NCBI GenBank assembly: GCA_005408345.1
Contig: SEMN01000202.1
Location: 496,001 to 560,000 of the forward strand
Direction of reading: 5' to 3'
Source: Macquaria australasica
Taxonomy: Eukaryota; Chordata; Actinopteri; Centrarchiformes; Percichthyidae
DNA: 64,000 bases
How positions within the stretch are numbered: the stretch's first letter is position 1; each line of letters begins with the position of its first letter. Positions 61,105 through 64,000 of this stretch are shown here, in pieces. The notes beneath the pieces are model-generated. The model did no database searches. It saw only the letters and a list, made by a program, of their open reading frames with translations, and was not told the origin of the DNA. The position numbers were made by a program, and so were the translations under genes.

Positions 61105-61372
61105 TTCAATTCAGTTTAATTCAATTCAGTTTTATTTATATAGCGCCATATCATAACAAAGTTATCTCAGGGCACTTTTTCGAATAGAGCAAGTCTAGAC
61201 CGACTCTTTATATTTACAGAGACCCAACAGTTCCCACCATGAGCAAGCACTATGCAACAGTGGCAAGGAAAAACTCCCTTTTAACAGGTAGAAACCTCGA
61301 GCAGAACCAGGCTCAAGGTGGGCGGTCATCTGCCTCGACCGGTTGGGTTGAAGGGGGAAGGGGGGAGCGGGA
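61105..61372. mobile_element. common teleost repeat, family F
   Basis: It starts with repeated TTCAATTCAGTT units, then TTTATTTATATAGCGCC, CTCAGGGCACTTTTT, AGACCCAACAG, ATGAGCAAGCACTATG, a GGCAAGGAAAAACTCCCTTT segment, CAGAACCAGGCTCAA and GTCATCTGCCTCGACCGG. I recognise this order from a very abundant teleost interspersed repeat. The frames at 61239-61611 are translations of it and of the following AAC-rich repeat. Whether it is a LINE 3' end or another class I cannot decide here. Confidence 0.78.
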
Positions 61373-61436
61373 GAGAGAGAGCAGGAGGAAAGAGAACATA
61401 CAGCAGCTCAACACAGCATAGATATGGCAATGGCAT

Positions 61437-61520
61437 TGATGCCAACACCAACGGAAACAACACCAAGAGCAACATTATAATAGCAATACTAATAACAACA
61501 GCAACAACAGCAATAGCATC
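61437..61520. repeat. imperfect (AAC/CAA)n repeat
   Basis: About 85 bases of AACAACA-type units with many interruptions, attached to family F. Confidence 0.75.
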
Positions 61521-61774
61521 AGCGGGTGCAGAGCAGGAGCACGGGTGCAGCAGGCGGCAGCAACCACAGACCCAGATTCATACCTGTACATGTTTCTTTG
61601 GTTCGGGTTAGAATAGAAATACGTAACACAAAACAGTTCCTAGACTATCTATTGTCAGGTAGCCCTCGTCTAAGCACTCATGAGAAAACACAACTCTCAG
61701 TTCTGTCATTTCAAATAAGTCAGTTATCTAATCGGTAGCTTGTTAATCCAACTATCCTTCAAATTAAACGACAA
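61521..61774. other. unique stretch
   Basis: No gene or recognised repeat. The frame at 61526-61738 has no domain. Confidence 0.4.
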
Positions 61775-62035
61775 AATACGCTGTTTGTCCATGCCCTTTA
61801 TAACTACACAGAAGCATTTTCTGATCTGACACGAGTCACGTGACTATTGGCAGGACGACATCATTTGTCTATAATGACTTGTTAGGTTTAGGGAAAGATC
61901 AGGTTAAAATAAGTGTTTAGTTAAAGCAAGGGAAACTTTATCGTTCGGGTTAAAATTACGACTTCGTTAAGGTTAGGGGACCTTCGTCGTCATAGTTACA
62001 ATAATAAACATGTGGTATACGTCCTCTATATGTCA
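61775..62035 (-). mobile_element. dispersed repeat family D, inverted copy
   Basis: Read on the - strand it contains GTCCCCTAACCTTAACGAAG, TGATCTTTCCCTAAACC, a GTCAGATCAGAAAATGCTTC block and GGGCATGGACAAACAG. It thus joins the 5' blocks seen at 55540-55785 to the 3' blocks seen at 29755-29995, which shows that those two belong to one family. Confidence 0.78.
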
Positions 62036-62073
62036 CCTTACTTCCACCTTTGCTCCTGTCATAATTACTACAG

Positions 62074-62085
62074 CCACTAGAGGGC
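62074..62085 (+). promoter_or_regulatory. CTCF core-motif match
   Basis: CCACTAGAGGGC agrees at every position with the vertebrate CTCF core CCASYAGRKGGC. It lies just outside the family D copy. Motif only; occupancy is unknown. A weaker match (10 of 12) lies at 5910-5921. Confidence 0.4.
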
Positions 62086-64000
62086 TTTGTCTCTTGGTGT
62101 CGTTTTGAGGCGCTTGTTGAAACGACTGATGCTTTCCTTCTTCTTGGGAGGACAGTCTGTTAATCACTGAGGAATAACACTTTTTATTGCAGATATCCAC
62201 TGAGTTGCCAGTTTACTAGCTTGCCCTCATTGATATAAATGGGCTGAACAAAATATTAGAAACACCTCTTAGTATAAGGCAATATGAATATGTCTATTTG
62301 GATATGTCTATGTAATGGATCGTCCACATTTCTTAGTGTTACCTATTCATTAACTATTCTATAACTACACTTCACCTACAATAACTTTAAAATGTTACAA
62401 TCCCAAAAATGATGTTGTTTTTTTGTGTTAATCACTATTGTGTTCCTTGCTTTAAAATATGTTGCATACCCAAGAAGATAAACGGACCCTATAACGAAAC
62501 GTAAAAACTTTAAACTCACTCTATTACATTCAAGAACTGCATTATAGCAAACAAAGAGCATTAGCATAATTAGATTCCCTCTACATAGTGACAAGTCAAA
62601 TTGCTGATCCATTACTGACAACAGCAAAGGTTCAGGTGCAGCAAGTCCATGCCAGTCTGGCTTTCATGCAGACCCAACCAGACATATTCGGATAGTAATA
62701 CCTCCAGAGAAAATGACAAATTTTACCCCATACCACGCACTGTTAAACTGCACTACTACCCCCTCTTTCAGACCGCACTTTGCAGACCACTCAGGGTTCT
62801 GACTCTTAACATCCTGCTGATGGAGGGAAAGTGATCCAGGTCTGACTGCGGGCAGCTTGGCCACTGAGCTGTGGCTGATGACTCACATCTCTTTCTGAGC
62901 CTCCCAGAAGCGGTTCAATACCTGTACTTCTTCAACATTTCAGAAGCTGGAGTCGATCCCCTGCAGCCCTGCTTGGCAGTGTAGAGGAAAGGGTTCATAT
63001 GATGTTTGATGTGGCTGTAAATGATGATGACAAATGGATGTGAGACTCGTCCAAAGGTCTGACAGCAAGAGATCTATGAGAAGGAAGGAAGCTCTGATGC
63101 CCTGCCAAAATTTTTTGTCTCCTGTTTCTGAATAGCGTTCCCTCTGTTCTGTGTCGGTTGTTATTTGTCACATTAGCAATGCATCTCTTAACTACACAGT
63201 TTGATAATATACTATATTAATAAATACATTGAGAAAACACAATAACCCATAATGTTTCAAAGTGAAGGAGTAAAGATGGAGGAACGACCGACACAAAATT
63301 CTTAGCACTGTATGTCTTTGTGTAAAGTCGCAAGTGATAACACAATAAAAAGACGTTTCCTCTTTCAGACTCAACAACGCTGTAGAAAGAAGTTTTCCAG
63401 GAGAGATTGTACAAATTTCTGACCTCTTGCACATCGATTTCAAACAGTGCTCAAAGGGGAGAGCAAAGTCAGAAGCTGAATGCCACTTTCTATTTCTCTC
63501 CTTTACAGTTTATTCATGTCCAATATGTATTACCTTCACCTTTTAGTATGAATGGATGGAGAAGTGGCAGATAATTATATATGCTCATTCTACGAAATTG
63601 ACACTCCAAGTTAGTACTTACGGAAATTGATGTCTAAATGAATTAATACCAAGTATGTTGTGTCTAACTTCAAGGCTTAGAGACTTCCACAGATATTCTA
63701 TAACCTAGATGACTGAGAGCAATCAAAGACAAGTGAATGTAATATTCCCATTGCCACACACTGTGTCCTCCACATTCATATAAATGTATTTATACTCCAA
63801 ATGTCCTGTATACATTTTTGACCCCATAAAACAATCATTTCAAACTCTGTCATTTTTTTAAATTAAAAATGTTAGCTTGCATTGCTACACCTCTTCCTAT
63901 TGTTATTGACATTTTAGAGATTCTACAGCACGGTAGATACAGTCTACAAAAAAGATTGAAATTATCTGATATTAAATCTGTATTAATTGATACTTTTTTC
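62086..64000. other. 1.9-kb unique AT-rich interval
   Basis: No gene or recognised repeat was seen to the end of the window. Frames at 62376-62627, 62649-62864 and 63192-63443 lack domains and overlap on opposite strands. Confidence 0.45.

Noticed and set aside
60677..61105. 142-codon - strand frame
   Set aside because: It starts beside homopolymers, overlaps another - strand frame and has no recognisable domain or splice context.
1..64000. CRISPR arrays, rRNA, tRNA or operon-like gene clusters
   Set aside because: I looked for regular spaced repeats, tRNA box A/B patterns and closely packed genes and found none. The repeats are dispersed eukaryotic elements.

Overview
This window is vertebrate, almost certainly ray-finned fish (a percomorph-like teleost), nuclear DNA. 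The evidence is the AT-rich base composition, many long (TG)n/(CA)n arrays, and interspersed repeats that I recognise from teleost genomes: an L2-type LINE reverse-transcriptase relic, LINE 3' tails, PIF/Harbinger relics and MITEs, hAT-like MITEs, and several unnamed percomorph repeats. There is no sign of bacterial, viral or organellar gene organisation. I found no intact protein-coding gene. Almost all open frames are short, unconserved, or run through microsatellites. The window is best read as intergenic or intronic DNA.

Layout. 0-15 kb: mostly unique sequence with one full copy of repeat family A (700-1245), a pyrimidine tract, several TG arrays and two old MITE-like copies (8576-8782, 14235-14398). 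15.7-16.4 kb: a foldback MITE split by a Harbinger relic that retains a frameshifted MADF-type DNA-binding exon. 17.2-17.7 kb: an hAT-like MITE. 20.1-21.15 kb: a Harbinger relic with a Myb/SANT-like exon remnant, itself split by a 333-bp MITE with perfect 17-bp ends. 23-30 kb: fragments of families A, D and E and a probable RTE 3' end. 30.4-31.4 kb: two purine-rich tracts around a (CA)n array. 32.8-34.1 kb: one weak candidate exon, a LINE 3' tail, a poly-C run and a Harbinger-type MITE with TTA target duplications. 34.9-41.5 kb: a second full family A copy, an hAT-like relic carrying a palindromic RFX-type site, a ~510-bp foldback hairpin and a BED zinc-finger fragment. 41.5-50 kb: largely unique sequence. 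50.15-51.29 kb: a family A fragment and a dead L2-type LINE. 51.3-64 kb: unique sequence with scattered copies of families D, G, the hAT-like MITE and a common teleost repeat (61.1 kb).

Family letters are my own labels: A (GCGCCATCATCAGG repeat), D (CTAACC-rich repeat), E (25.7 kb repeat), F (61.1 kb repeat), G (LINE 3' tail). Copies of A, D, G and of two MITE families can be compared with one another inside the window. E, F, the RTE-like repeat and the 14.2 kb repeat are called from memory of teleost genomes. Family assignments were made by eye and need a repeat-library search. Stretches of complex non-repetitive sequence (for example 40.8-41.06, 52.6-52.87, 54.59-54.80 and 57.69-57.96 kb) look like candidate conserved noncoding elements, but that cannot be decided from one sequence.
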